64,000 nucleotides of DNA from Acinetobacter sp. NCu2D-2 (GCF_001647675.1 NZ_CP015594.1:1426001-1490000), one strand, 5' to 3'; positions 1 to 8,742 are shown, numbered from the stretch's first letter. The notes: a model not told the origin generated them from the sequence alone. Numbers and translations are program-made.

Positions 1-1
1 T

Positions 2-88
2 CTTCGCAACACTGGTGAATTCAACATCGCAATCCAATTGCACCATGATGTTGTTGCAGAAGTTCTTGTTACTATCGTAGCTGAGTAA
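2..88 (+). CDS. rplI: 50S ribosomal protein L9, C-terminal end (partial)
   Basis: The reading frame enters from the left edge and ends in TAA. Its 28 visible residues (LRNTGEFNIAIQLHHD and onward, ending VTIVAE) match the C-terminal beta strand of L9, which binds 23S rRNA at the base of the L1 stalk. The start lies outside the window. The position just before dnaB fits the widespread rpsF-rpsR-rplI-dnaB order, and a strong terminator follows, so dnaB probably has its own promoter. The fragment is short, but order and sequence agree. Confidence 0.85.
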   Translation, partial: LRNTGEFNIAIQLHHDVVAEVLVTIVAE

Positions 89-100
89 TTTCTCACCATA

Positions 101-130
101 AAAAAGAGCATGCTTTCGCATGCTCTTTTT
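101..130 (+). terminator. Rho-independent terminator after rplI
   Basis: A 13-bp perfect stem (101-113 paired with 118-130, core GAGCATGC/GCATGCTC) with a TTTC loop runs into a T tract. It follows the rplI stop by 12 bases and should end the ribosomal protein transcript. Confidence 0.9.
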
Positions 131-302
131 TTATCTATAATCATTACAAAACCAGCTGTTTAAAATTCATTGTATTGTTCGTCTAATTTTAAAAATACTC
201 TTCGCATTTTTTTATAGAGCGCGTATGATTTCCATTCGTAGAGAATATTTTCTATTCATCTCCGATAATATTTCACCATTGTATTAAAAATCAGGGATTT
301 AT

Positions 303-1745
303 ATGTCACAGGCGAATGCCAGCAAAAAGCCGACTACCGCTAAAGCTGAAACACTGACAGAGAATTCAAACCTCAAAGAGTTTCGCACACCACCTCATAA
401 CTTAGCGATTGAACAAGCTGTACTTGCTGCATTAATGACCGTTGCCGAATCATTCGAGCAAGTGGGTGATACGCTGACTGAAAATGACTTCTATGCAACA
501 CGTCATAAATATATCTTCCGTGCAATTGAACAGCTTTCTAAAGAAAATTCACCTTACGATGCCGTTTTGGTCAATGACTGGCTCATCAAGCAGAATTTGC
601 TTGAAGCAGTCGGCGGTGAAGAATACTTAATGCAATTGATGGCAGATTCACCATCAAGTTTCTATAACTTAGAAACCTATGCAGGCAAAATTAAAGAATT
701 CTCTACCCTGCGTAACATGATCAAAGTTAGCTCTGAAATTTTACAAAATGCCTATGACACCAAAGGTCGTACAGTCAGTGAAATTTTAGACTTAGCTGAA
801 ACCAATATTTTCTCGATTGCCGAGCAACATAATAATAATGCCAAGGCACAAGGTCCAAAACCGATTAATACTGTTGTCGCAGATGTATTCGATAAACTGA
901 ATGAACTTTCACAACTTGAAGGTTCCATTACAGGTTTAACCACGGGCTTTATTGAGCTCGATAATAAAACCTCTGGTATGCAGGCAGGTGACTTAATTAT
1001 TGTGGCTGCCCGTCCGTCTATGGGTAAAACCACCTTTGCCATGAACTTGGTAGAAAGCGTATTATTCAATAATAACCTACCTGCTCTTGTGTACTCGATG
1101 GAGATGCCCGCTGACTCGATCGCGATGCGTCTGATTTCATCATTTGGTCGTGTACATCAAGGACATTTACGTTCAGGTAAAATGGACAGTGATGAATGGT
1201 CTAAAGTGACCAGCACCATTGTTCATTTGCAAGAAAAAAGTCTCTATATCGATGACTCATCAGCTTTACCACCAACTGAACTTCGTGCCCGTGCCCGTCG
1301 TATCGCGAAGCTTCATGGCGGTAAACTCGGTTGTATCATGGTCGATTATCTACAATTGATGAAAGTACCAGGTATGGGCGATAACCGTGTTGGTGAGATC
1401 TCAGAAATTTCCCGAAGCTTAAAAGCCTTGGCGAAAGAGATGAATTGCCCTGTGATTGCATTATCACAGTTGAACCGATCTCTCGAGAACCGTCCAAACA
1501 AACGTCCTGTGATGTCGGATTTACGTGAATCGGGTGCGATCGAGCAGGATGCCGATTTGATTATGTTTATTTACCGTGATGAGGTTTATAACAAAGAATC
1601 TAAAGAAGCTGGTACTGCAGAGATTATTATTGGTAAACAGCGTAATGGTCCAATTGGTACTGTTCGCTTGGCCTTTGAAGGTCAATATACACGTTTTAGT
1701 AACTTATCCCCTGAGTTTTATTCTCAGTATGATGATGAAGAATAA
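303..1745 (+). CDS. dnaB: Replicative DNA helicase DnaB
   Basis: Hexameric 5'-3' helicase that unwinds DNA at the replication fork and works with DnaG and the DnaX clamp loader. The 480-residue length is normal. The N-terminal DnaB domain (about residues 28-130) is followed by a linker and the RecA-like C-terminal ATPase with Walker A ARPSMGKTT near 236-244, a hydrophobic strand ending in D (MVDYLQLM, near 346) and the SQLNRSLENR region. The ATG at 303 follows an AGGG Shine-Dalgarno sequence. It lies between the rplI terminator and alr, a common gammaproteobacterial order. No intein or truncation is visible. Confidence 0.97.
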   Translation: MSQANASKKPTTAKAETLTENSNLKEFRTPPHNLAIEQAVLAALMTVAESFEQVGDTLTENDFYATRHKYIFRAIEQLSKENSPYDAVLVNDWLIKQNLLEAVGGEEYLMQLMADSPSSFYNLETYAGKIKEFSTLRNMIKVSSEILQNAYDTKGRTVSEILDLAETNIFSIAEQHNNNAKAQGPKPINTVVADVFDKLNELSQLEGSITGLTTGFIELDNKTSGMQAGDLIIVAARPSMGKTTFAMNLVESVLFNNNLPALVYSMEMPADSIAMRLISSFGRVHQGHLRSGKMDSDEWSKVTSTIVHLQEKSLYIDDSSALPPTELRARARRIAKLHGGKLGCIMVDYLQLMKVPGMGDNRVGEISEISRSLKALAKEMNCPVIALSQLNRSLENRPNKRPVMSDLRESGAIEQDADLIMFIYRDEVYNKESKEAGTAEIIIGKQRNGPIGTVRLAFEGQYTRFSNLSPEFYSQYDDEE

Positions 1746-1767
1746 TCTATTCTTTTCTATCAAAATT

Positions 1768-1791
1768 AAAGAGACGATTTTTCGTCTCTTT
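1768..1791 (+). terminator. Rho-independent terminator after dnaB
   Basis: A 10-bp stem AAAGAGACGA (1768-1777) pairs with TCGTCTCTTT (1782-1791) around a 4-nt loop and continues into further T residues, 22 bases after the dnaB stop. alr is therefore probably transcribed separately. Confidence 0.88.
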
Positions 1792-1967
1792 TTTGTTTTA
1801 AAATTCAAATGAAATCATACAAAACGGCATGTCCATTTGATAAAGATAGGTCTACAATATTGATCATTCTGAAATGACCTCATTTGTATTCACAATCTTG
1901 TTATTTCTCTCCCCCATTTGTGTGTCTCACACGAAATCGATTTTGTCATCCCGCAGGAGTATCTAGG

Positions 1968-3038
1968 GTGCGCCAAGCTACAGTTTATATTGACAGTGAA
2001 GCACTGCAATATAATTTAAACCGTGTCAAACAACTTGCCCCAACCGCTAAAATCGTAAGTATGGTTAAAGCCAATGCTTATGGACATGGAGTTAAAGACT
2101 GCTTAGCAGCCTTAAATGCAACAGATGCCTTTGGTGTCGCGTGTTTAGAAGAAGCCTTAGAAATTCGTGCTTTAGGTTATCAACAACCCATCACACTCAT
2201 CGAAGGTATTTTCTCTGAAGATGAAATGCAAATTGTGATTGAAAACAACATCGAGTGTATTGTGCATCACCAAGCACAGCTCGATTGGCTACTTGCGCAT
2301 AAAGAAGCATATATCACTAAAGGCTTAAAAGTTTGGGTCAAACTCAATAGCGGTATGAACCGTTTAGGCTTCAAAATTGATGTGATTAAAAATGTCATCA
2401 ATCAACTTAAAGCAGAAGGTTTTACTTGCGTATTGGCGATGCACTTTGCCAATGCCGATGCAGATCACCCACTGAATGATCAACAAATTCAGCAATTCTT
2501 AGAAGTTAAAAATGATTGTGCTCCTCTTATGGGGTCTTGCTGTAACTCAGCAGCAATCTATAAATATCGAGAATTGCATTTTGACTTTGTTCGTCCAGGG
2601 ATCATGCTATATGGTGCGACTCCATTTGCCGATAAAACTGTACATGATCTAGATTTAAAACCAGTCATGACGTTTACCGCTGAAGTAATTGCGTTAAATG
2701 ATATTCATGCTGGTGAGCATGTGGGCTATGGCTCAACCTTTACCGCTGATCAAGATATGACGCTTGCGATTGTTTCAATTGGTTATGGTGACGGCTATCC
2801 ACGCGCATTCCCGAAACAAAACTATGTCGCAATCAATGGTCAACAAACCCGTGTGATTGGTCGCGTAGCGATGGATATGATCGCGATTGATGCCACAGGT
2901 TTAAACTTAAAACTTGGCACAGAAGTTGAACTTTGGGGCAAAAACCGCCTAGTTGATGATGTGGCTGAAGCCAATGGTACCATTGGTTATGAATTACTTT
3001 GCCGTATGAGTGCTCGTCCAGTACGTGTTCTTAAATAG
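1968..3038 (+). CDS. alr: Alanine racemase
   Basis: PLP enzyme that interconverts L- and D-alanine, supplying D-Ala for peptidoglycan in the cytoplasm. The PLP lysine lies in MVKANAYGHG near residue 33, and the opposite-face catalytic tyrosine in VGYGSTF near residue 253. I chose the GTG at 1968 because AGGAG lies 8 bases upstream and the protein then starts at the usual point (VRQATVYIDSEAL, 356 residues). The open frame runs upstream to about 1884, but that part has no alr character. Whether this is the biosynthetic alr or a catabolic dadX is unclear; no dadA is adjacent, which favours alr. Confidence 0.93.
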   Translation: MRQATVYIDSEALQYNLNRVKQLAPTAKIVSMVKANAYGHGVKDCLAALNATDAFGVACLEEALEIRALGYQQPITLIEGIFSEDEMQIVIENNIECIVHHQAQLDWLLAHKEAYITKGLKVWVKLNSGMNRLGFKIDVIKNVINQLKAEGFTCVLAMHFANADADHPLNDQQIQQFLEVKNDCAPLMGSCCNSAAIYKYRELHFDFVRPGIMLYGATPFADKTVHDLDLKPVMTFTAEVIALNDIHAGEHVGYGSTFTADQDMTLAIVSIGYGDGYPRAFPKQNYVAINGQQTRVIGRVAMDMIAIDATGLNLKLGTEVELWGKNRLVDDVAEANGTIGYELLCRMSARPVRVLK

Positions 3039-3051
3039 GATGTCACGTATT

Positions 3052-3080
3052 AAAAAGCCCAACATTAGTTGGGCTTTTTT
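3052..3080 (+). terminator. Bidirectional terminator between alr and the BLUF gene
   Basis: A 12-bp stem AAAAAGCCCAAC (3052-3063) pairs with GTTGGGCTTTTT around an ATTA loop. A and T tracts on the two sides let it serve both alr on the plus strand and the converging BLUF gene on the minus strand. Confidence 0.88.
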
Positions 3081-3083
3081 ATG

Positions 3084-3518
3084 CTAAGCAACGTTCTGCT
3101 CATTTTCACTTTCATTTTGGTGCTTTAATATTTCTAAAAGCGTATCCACATGCTTTTGCTCAAATGCATAGGGTTTAAATGCATCAAACCCCATACGCTG
3201 ACAGCATTGATGAATTTCATCTCGCCGAGAGATATATTTCATGCTCCAATCTGCAAACACCGCTTCATCAATTTGTTTGAACTCAAATAATTTAATATTT
3301 GTATGACGTGGATCTTTTTTCAATTTATCTATAAGAGACTGCAAAACCTCTTTGTCCCCTTCAAGACATTGAAAAAAATAGCCTTCAGCAAAATACAAGG
3401 CACCTGACACTTGGTGCCGATAATTAAAGTCACGTGCTTCTGCCAAAATATTTCTCAGATCTTCCAAAAGAATAGACTTATCTGAGGTACTTTCACTGAT
3501 ATAGCAGAACTGATACAT
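3084..3518 (-). CDS. BLUF-domain blue-light sensor protein
   Basis: Short BLUF flavoprotein (144 residues) that should bind FAD and respond to blue light. The key photochemical positions are all present: Tyr6, Asn32, Gln50 in FFQCLEG, Trp91 and Met93 in FADWSMKY. There is no attached EAL, GGDEF or cyclase output domain, so it should signal by protein contact, as described for BlsA of Acinetobacter baumannii, which has the same architecture. It converges on alr across a shared terminator and is separated from the Anbu gene by 85 bases. The partner protein cannot be read from this sequence. Confidence 0.9.
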   Translation of the reverse strand: MYQFCYISESTSDKSILLEDLRNILAEARDFNYRHQVSGALYFAEGYFFQCLEGDKEVLQSLIDKLKKDPRHTNIKLFEFKQIDEAVFADWSMKYISRRDEIHQCCQRMGFDAFKPYAFEQKHVDTLLEILKHQNESENEQNVA

Positions 3519-3603
3519 ACGGATGTCTCTTTCTTGTTGTTTTAATCAAAGCTAAGCTAACACGTAACATCAGAAATAGGTAAAATCTAGTGTTATTAAA
3601 TGT

Positions 3604-4338
3604 TTAATTAAAATAATCTTCTGTCGGTTTTGGTAGCTCCTGTAGACCTTTTTTTAGCAATTCAGACCACTGTTTACTAATACTCGTGAAATATGGATCA
3701 TCTTCGGTAATTCGCTTACCCTGCGGCTGTTGCAAGCTGTCACGATGATATACCAAGACATCTAATGGAATACCCACTGACACATTGGAGCGTAATGTCG
3801 ATGCAAATGAAATCAGTGCACAACGCAGTGCTTCATCAAGTGGCATATCAAAGCTGAGTGCACGGTCAAGTATCGGTTTACCATATTTACTTTCACCAAT
3901 TTGAAAATACGGCGTATCACGAGTTGCACAAATAAAATTACCTTGTGGGTAAATATTATAGAGCTGCATATCTTGCCCTTTGATTTGCCCACCCACCAAT
4001 AAACTACAATAATAATTACTTTGTTCCATGGTATCTGCCGTGACATTTTCAATCACATGCTTCAGGGTATTTCCAATCAGCTCTGCTACATCGAACATGG
4101 TAGGTAAAGATAAAATATTCGGTTCATGCTTCAGTTCTAAATGATTTTTAATATGACCGATTACCGCCTGAGTCGTTGCCAAATTCCCAGAGGCTTGAAT
4201 CACGATAAGTCGCTCATCAGGTGTGCCAAAAGTATACAACTTACGGAACACCGAAATATGATCGACCCCTGCATTGGTACGGGTATCACTAATAAATACC
4301 ATGCCATCTTCAAGTCTTAGGGCGCAACAATAGGTCAT
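3604..4338 (-). CDS. Anbu-type proteasome-like peptidase
   Basis: A 244-residue member of the bacterial proteasome-related Anbu (ancestral beta-subunit) family, an Ntn-hydrolase fold in which Thr2, exposed after removal of Met1, is the expected nucleophile (MTYCCALRLEDG). The Ntn core motif SDTRTNAG is near residues 17-24. AAGGA precedes the ATG by 7 bases. It is the last gene of a minus-strand cluster with transglutaminase-like, alpha-E and ATP-grasp genes, the recurring Anbu neighbourhood. No AAA+ unfoldase is nearby, unlike HslUV. Substrate and physiological role are not established for this family. Confidence 0.88.
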   Translation of the reverse strand: MTYCCALRLEDGMVFISDTRTNAGVDHISVFRKLYTFGTPDERLIVIQASGNLATTQAVIGHIKNHLELKHEPNILSLPTMFDVAELIGNTLKHVIENVTADTMEQSNYYCSLLVGGQIKGQDMQLYNIYPQGNFICATRDTPYFQIGESKYGKPILDRALSFDMPLDEALRCALISFASTLRSNVSVGIPLDVLVYHRDSLQQPQGKRITEDDPYFTSISKQWSELLKKGLQELPKPTEDYFN

Positions 4339-4351
4339 CTTAAAATCCTTA

Positions 4352-5134
4352 CTAACAACTTAACACTTGGACGAGGGAATGCATTGATTCCACTCCACCC
4401 TTTTCCCTTACTCCACGCACAGGCGCGACATCCCAATAATCGCGACCTACAGCCACATAAATATGCGCTGAAGGCGAAAATAGTTGGTTACTCACATCAA
4501 AACAATACCATGCTTGATCAATATAAACTTCAGCCCATGCATGACTCGCCAGATGCGATGCATTTTGTGCATATAGATATCCTGAAACATAACGTGCAGG
4601 TACACCTAAATACTTACACATTGCAATAAATATATGGCTATGGTCCTGACAAACGCCCTGCTTGGCATTAAAAGAATCAATTGCAGATGCATGCACCGAA
4701 GTACTATTCGATACATACTGCACTCTCTCTAAAACAGCCTGAGCCAATTGCATCAGATTCTGTCGACCAAGCTGTGGCACATACTGGTGTGCAAAAGCTT
4801 TCATTTCAGCATTACATTCAGTACAACTGGTCGGCTGTAAAAACAAATTGGGATTGATCTGATCAATCATGCCGTTATCTTGCTTTGACGGCTGTATCTC
4901 AATAATGCCTTGTGCCATGATACTTAAATGCTGATACGGCTCTCGCTGAGTACTGGTCATCCAAATATTGTCAAAGGCATCTTTACTCAATTGTTTCTGC
5001 CCCGGCACACTGACATGCCAATGCTGTACGTGCTGATGTGCATTTGTCGCAGGCATCATTTTGATGTACTGAATACTGCTAGTCACATCAGCCGTATAGC
5101 TATAATGGGTTTGATGATTCACCATCAATTTCAT
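4352..5134 (-). CDS. Transglutaminase-like cysteine peptidase family protein
   Basis: 260 residues with an N-terminal beta-rich transglutaminase-associated region and a C-terminal transglutaminase core. The catalytic triad is recognisable: Cys in KQGVCQDHSH near residue 161, His in SHAWAEVYI near 198 and Asp in CFDVSN near 212. Bacterial members usually act as thiol hydrolases or amide-bond-remodelling enzymes rather than true cross-linkers. Its ATG overlaps the alpha-E stop by four bases (ATGA), indicating translational coupling, and the Anbu gene begins 13 bases after its end. No signal peptide is seen, so a cytoplasmic role next to the peptidase is likely. Confidence 0.9.
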   Translation of the reverse strand: MKLMVNHQTHYSYTADVTSSIQYIKMMPATNAHQHVQHWHVSVPGQKQLSKDAFDNIWMTSTQREPYQHLSIMAQGIIEIQPSKQDNGMIDQINPNLFLQPTSCTECNAEMKAFAHQYVPQLGRQNLMQLAQAVLERVQYVSNSTSVHASAIDSFNAKQGVCQDHSHIFIAMCKYLGVPARYVSGYLYAQNASHLASHAWAEVYIDQAWYCFDVSNQLFSPSAHIYVAVGRDYWDVAPVRGVREKGGVESMHSLVQVLSC

Positions 5135-5733
5135 ACATCAATCTCAAACATATGTTGAATTGAGTCACTGAAATGATAAAAACGCATTAGATCGGTATTT
5201 TGACGTAACTCATTCCAAAATTCTTTTAAGTCTGTCCAACCCATTTCAACCAATTCATCGACAATATAATTGATCTTAGACAGGGTTAATGCAGTATCTC
5301 CACCCAATCGTAATTCATGATCGAGCTGCTCCAAGCATTGCCCTAAACTAAAAAATAAAAATACATCAGCAGATTCAGCTTCTAGAATATCCTGACAATC
5401 TGAGATGACATCACAAATATATCCTGGATTTTGGTCAGCCGTTTTCACCAGTTTATTCAGTTCGGCATAAGCCTTTGCCGAGAAAACACCGCGTAATTCC
5501 TGAATATTGTCTTTAGCAATCTGAAATTGTTGCTTAAATGAAGTTGGCTGTGTTTCATCTAAAACAAGCGCATTTAATGAGGCAGCATCAAATGCAGGTA
5601 AACAGAAAGCGTGCGCATAGGCAATCGCTTCATCATCTTTAATAAATGGAAAATGTGCACACAAAAACTGAGTACGAGATAAATAACGTCCTAACCAAAA
5701 AATATGCTGTGCATTGGAATTGAGCAAAACCAT
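5131..5733 (-). CDS. Alpha-E domain-containing protein
   Basis: A 200-residue, largely helical protein of the alpha-E family, found with circularly permuted ATP-grasp and transglutaminase-like genes. The typical opening is present (MVLLNSNAQHIFWLGRYLSR, with the N-A-..-W-LGRY-R pattern). I chose the ATG at 5733, preceded by AAGGGA at 7-base spacing, over an upstream in-frame start at 5787 that would overlap the ATP-grasp gene and adds a non-family 18-residue leader. The stop overlaps the next start. Biochemical function is unknown; a scaffold or partner of the ligase is an inference from co-occurrence. Confidence 0.88.
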   Translation of the reverse strand: MVLLNSNAQHIFWLGRYLSRTQFLCAHFPFIKDDEAIAYAHAFCLPAFDAASLNALVLDETQPTSFKQQFQIAKDNIQELRGVFSAKAYAELNKLVKTADQNPGYICDVISDCQDILEAESADVFLFFSLGQCLEQLDHELRLGGDTALTLSKINYIVDELVEMGWTDLKEFWNELRQNTDLMRFYHFSDSIQHMFEIDV

Positions 5734-5759
5734 AACAGATTCCCTTTTTTGTTTATTTC

Positions 5760-7319
5760 TTATGAATGCAGATTGTCTAAGATCCACGTATCTTTGATGC
5801 CGCCACCTTGTGATGAGTTCACCACCAGCGAACCTGCTTGCATCGCAACACGTGTCAAACCGCCTGGCACGATTTCGGTACGGTAAGGTGAACTGAGTAC
5901 AAATGGTCTTAAATCAATATGACGCTCTGCAATACCATGAGGTGTTAGAGTTGGACACACAGACAGCTCCAATGTTGGCTGAGCGATATAAAGATGCGGT
6001 GCTGCCATAATTTTGCTGCGGAAATCTTCAATTTGCTGATTTGAAGATTGTGGTCCGATCAGCATGCCATAACCACCTGAGCCTTGAGCCTCTTTCACCA
6101 CCAAGGTGCTTAAGTTGTCGAGCACGTATTCCAAATCCTGTGCTTCACGGCACTGATAAGTGGGTACATTCTTTAAGATTGGCTTTTCACCTAAATAAAA
6201 TTCAATCATCTTATCGACATAAGGATAGATCGACTTATCATCTGCCACGCCTGTACCTGGTGCATTTGCAATCACAACATTGTGACTTAAATATGCAGAC
6301 ATCAAGCCTGCCACACCGAGCGTGCTATCAGGTTTGAAACATAAAGGATCGAGATATGCGTCATCGACACGTCTATAAATAACATCGACCTGTTGACGAC
6401 CACGGACTGTTTTTACATATACTTTGGAATTTTCAACAAATAAATCACGTGATGTTACTAAAGGCACATCCATTTCCCTTGCGAGGAAAGCGTGTTCATA
6501 GTAAGCACTGTTAAAACGTCCTGGCGTTAACACCACAATAAATGGTTTATCAACATATGCATTTTCAGCCAAGATTTCTTTTAAAAGTTGTGGATATTGC
6601 TCTATCCCTGAAATATGCGATTGTTCAAATACTTTTGGCATGAGCTTTTGACTGATCTTACGACTTTCAAGCATATAAGACACACCCGATGGCGTTCTTA
6701 AATTGTCCTCAAGTACATAAAACTCACCTTTGGAATCGCGAATAATATCAATCCCACTAATTTGGCTGTAGATATTGCCCTTTAATGAATGCTGATACAT
6801 ATGAGGCTGATAGGCCTCGTGGGTTAATACCTGCAACTCAGGCACGATATTAGCTTTTAAAATATCCTGAGAATGATAAATATCATTCAAAAATAAATTT
6901 AATGCACGAACACGCTGCGAGCAGCCTAAAGCAACGGTATTCCATTGTTTACGTGCCATGACACGTGGAATCACATCAAAAGGAATTGTTCTTTCAGTAC
7001 CTGCATCATCGCCATAAACTGTAAATGTAATACCTTCATATAAGAAATGTGATTTTGCATCCTGATTTAATGCGTTTAGTTCTTCTAAGCTATGCTGAGC
7101 GAGCCATTCTTCAATCTTTTGTCCAACGATGCCTGACATGGCTTGATCATCGGTCATCTCATTAAAAAACTGAGAAGAAAACTGCTGGAATAATCGTTGT
7201 GGTTTTACGGTAACAGAGGCATGTGTATCTTTTGCTTGGTTAAAATTGGCGCTTAATTCGTTTGTGTTAAAATTATCTATTGTCGTGGTGACATTTGTAT
7301 CCTGATTTTCTTTAAGCAT
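5760..7319 (-). CDS. Circularly permuted type 2 ATP-grasp protein
   Basis: A 519-residue ATP-grasp protein of the permuted type tied to alpha-E and transglutaminase genes. Recognisable parts are LEDNLRTPSGVSYMLESR near 207-224, the basic/acidic ADDKSIYPYV region, the glycine-rich EAQGSGGYGM near 410 and the C-terminal RVA-QAGSLVVNSSQGGG end. ATP-grasp enzymes join a carboxylate to an amine or thiol through an acyl-phosphate, so a peptide or amide ligase role is plausible; the substrate is unknown. AAGAGG precedes the ATG. It is the first gene of the four-gene operon and lies divergent from the WYL regulator. Confidence 0.9.
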   Translation of the reverse strand: MLKENQDTNVTTTIDNFNTNELSANFNQAKDTHASVTVKPQRLFQQFSSQFFNEMTDDQAMSGIVGQKIEEWLAQHSLEELNALNQDAKSHFLYEGITFTVYGDDAGTERTIPFDVIPRVMARKQWNTVALGCSQRVRALNLFLNDIYHSQDILKANIVPELQVLTHEAYQPHMYQHSLKGNIYSQISGIDIIRDSKGEFYVLEDNLRTPSGVSYMLESRKISQKLMPKVFEQSHISGIEQYPQLLKEILAENAYVDKPFIVVLTPGRFNSAYYEHAFLAREMDVPLVTSRDLFVENSKVYVKTVRGRQQVDVIYRRVDDAYLDPLCFKPDSTLGVAGLMSAYLSHNVVIANAPGTGVADDKSIYPYVDKMIEFYLGEKPILKNVPTYQCREAQDLEYVLDNLSTLVVKEAQGSGGYGMLIGPQSSNQQIEDFRSKIMAAPHLYIAQPTLELSVCPTLTPHGIAERHIDLRPFVLSSPYRTEIVPGGLTRVAMQAGSLVVNSSQGGGIKDTWILDNLHS

Positions 7320-7550
7320 ACAAACCTCTTATTGTCATTAATTGTAAGAGATACATAGCAATATTTATGCCATCAACCTGTGTGATCTATCATTAACCGC
7401 TGAATAGGTCAGCAACTCAATGGCATTTTTGATTCAACATGTATCAAAAAATAATCGACAACTCGGAATTAAACTTGCTTCTGAAACTGAGATTTTTTAT
7501 TGTGTAAGCTCTTGTTTAATTCTTTCCTCTTTTACTGTTAGCCAAATATT

Positions 7551-8549
7551 ATGTCCGCACAAGAAAAAGAAACTTCAAATAGCCTGTATCGCCAGTGGCA
7601 AATCTTGTCCCGATTAACCACGGGCAAATGGATGGGGACTCGGGAATTACAAGAAATTTTGATTCGTGAAGGTGTCGATATCAGCCTCCGCACGATTCAG
7701 CGTGACTTAAATCAAATTGCGCAACGTTTTCCAATCGAAAGTAGTAAAACCACACCACAAGGTTGGCGATGGCGCTCGGATGCTCCGATTCAAAGTTTGC
7801 CGCATATGACCAGCTCACAAGCGGTGACCTTTATGATGGTAGAAGAGCATCTTAAGCATTTGCTACCGCCAAGTTTGATTGATGAAATGAACCCATGGTT
7901 TGATCTTGCCCGTCGTAGCCTATCTACACAAAATAACGTACGTCAGTGGATTAACCGTGTTCGTATTGTGCCAGCCAATCAACCGCTTATTCCGCCTGTG
8001 GTTGAACGTGCAGCTCAACAAGCCATTTATGAGGGATTACTGCAAGACAAACAACTTGAATGTGTCTATCAAGGGCGCGGTCAACATAGTGAAGAGAAAA
8101 CCTATATTTTGAATCCTTTAGCTTTGGTGCAAAAAGGTTCAATTATCTATTTGGTGTGCACACGTCATGACAAATCTGACATTCAAACCTTTGCCTTACA
8201 TCGTTTTAAATCAGCTCAGGTACTGAGTTCACGTGCACTCCACCCTGTTAACTTCGATATTGATGATTATATTGAGTCAGGTGCACTAGGCTTCCGCGTG
8301 GACTTCAATCAACCGACTGAAAATATTCTGTTGAAATTGCACATGAGTGAAGCAGATGCGCACTATTTTGAAGAAAGTCAGTTAAGTCGCGATCAATCGA
8401 TTGAAAAATTAGAAGATGGAATGGCGATGATCAGTGCTACAGTGCCCTATACCTCACAACTGGTTTGGTGGTTACGTAGTTTTGGCAAAAAAATCCGCAA
8501 GATCGAACCTGACTATGTCGCTCGTATGGTCAGCCAAGAAGATGAATAA
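7551..8549 (+). CDS. WYL-domain helix-turn-helix transcriptional regulator
   Basis: 332 residues. An N-terminal winged HTH (about 12-70, with MGTRELQEILIREG and RTIQRDLNQIA as the recognition region) precedes a WYL-type ligand-sensing domain (about 165-235; YILNPLALVQKGSIIYLVC and TFALHRFKSA) and a C-terminal extension. The usual Trp-Tyr-Leu triplet is diverged to IYL. WYL regulators sense nucleotides or nucleic acids in several studied cases. It is divergent from the Anbu operon over 231 bases, so regulating that operon is a reasonable inference. No clear Shine-Dalgarno sequence precedes the ATG. Confidence 0.87.
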   Translation: MSAQEKETSNSLYRQWQILSRLTTGKWMGTRELQEILIREGVDISLRTIQRDLNQIAQRFPIESSKTTPQGWRWRSDAPIQSLPHMTSSQAVTFMMVEEHLKHLLPPSLIDEMNPWFDLARRSLSTQNNVRQWINRVRIVPANQPLIPPVVERAAQQAIYEGLLQDKQLECVYQGRGQHSEEKTYILNPLALVQKGSIIYLVCTRHDKSDIQTFALHRFKSAQVLSSRALHPVNFDIDDYIESGALGFRVDFNQPTENILLKLHMSEADAHYFEESQLSRDQSIEKLEDGMAMISATVPYTSQLVWWLRSFGKKIRKIEPDYVARMVSQEDE

Positions 8550-8572
8550 AAAAAAAGCCCCAAATATGGGGC
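8548..8572 (-). terminator. Weak minus-strand terminator after the small frame
   Basis: Read on the minus strand, GCCCC (8572-8568) pairs with GGGGC (8561-8557) around a 6-nt loop and runs into nine T residues. The stem is only 5 bp but all G-C. The T tract lies only on the minus side, so it points to a transcript coming from 8575-8900 rather than from the WYL gene. Confidence 0.5.
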
Positions 8573-8614
8573 ATATAATTTGTTATTGTATTTTGGTTAT
8601 TCGGCTGTCTAAGG

Positions 8615-8742
8615 CTAATATTCCGTAATATGTTTAACTTGCTCACCCGCTAAACATACCACACCATAAAATTGTACTAACACATTCGATGGCATAAGCA
8701 AGCCAACTCTGCATTATTAAATCGGATTGATTTCATTGTCAT
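8615..8742 (-). pseudogene. Small open frame, apparently frameshifted; unknown function
   Basis: The stretch between the WYL and FMN-enzyme genes holds a minus-strand frame with a strong GGAGG seven bases before an ATG at 8742. It runs 21 codons (MTMKSIRFNNAELACLCHRMC) to a stop at 8677. In the adjacent frame, 8695 to 8615 encodes 26 residues (MPSNVLVQFYGVVCLAGEQV, then KHITEY) up to a stop. A single-base shift near 8694-8697 would join them into a protein of about 42 residues. A minus-strand hairpin with a T tract follows. I do not recognise the product. It could be a broken small gene, two tiny ORFs or chance. Confidence 0.4.

Noticed and set aside
1884..1967. N-terminal extension of alr by 28 codons
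   Set aside because: The extra sequence is not racemase-like, and a GTG with ideal AGGAG spacing lies at the normal protein start.
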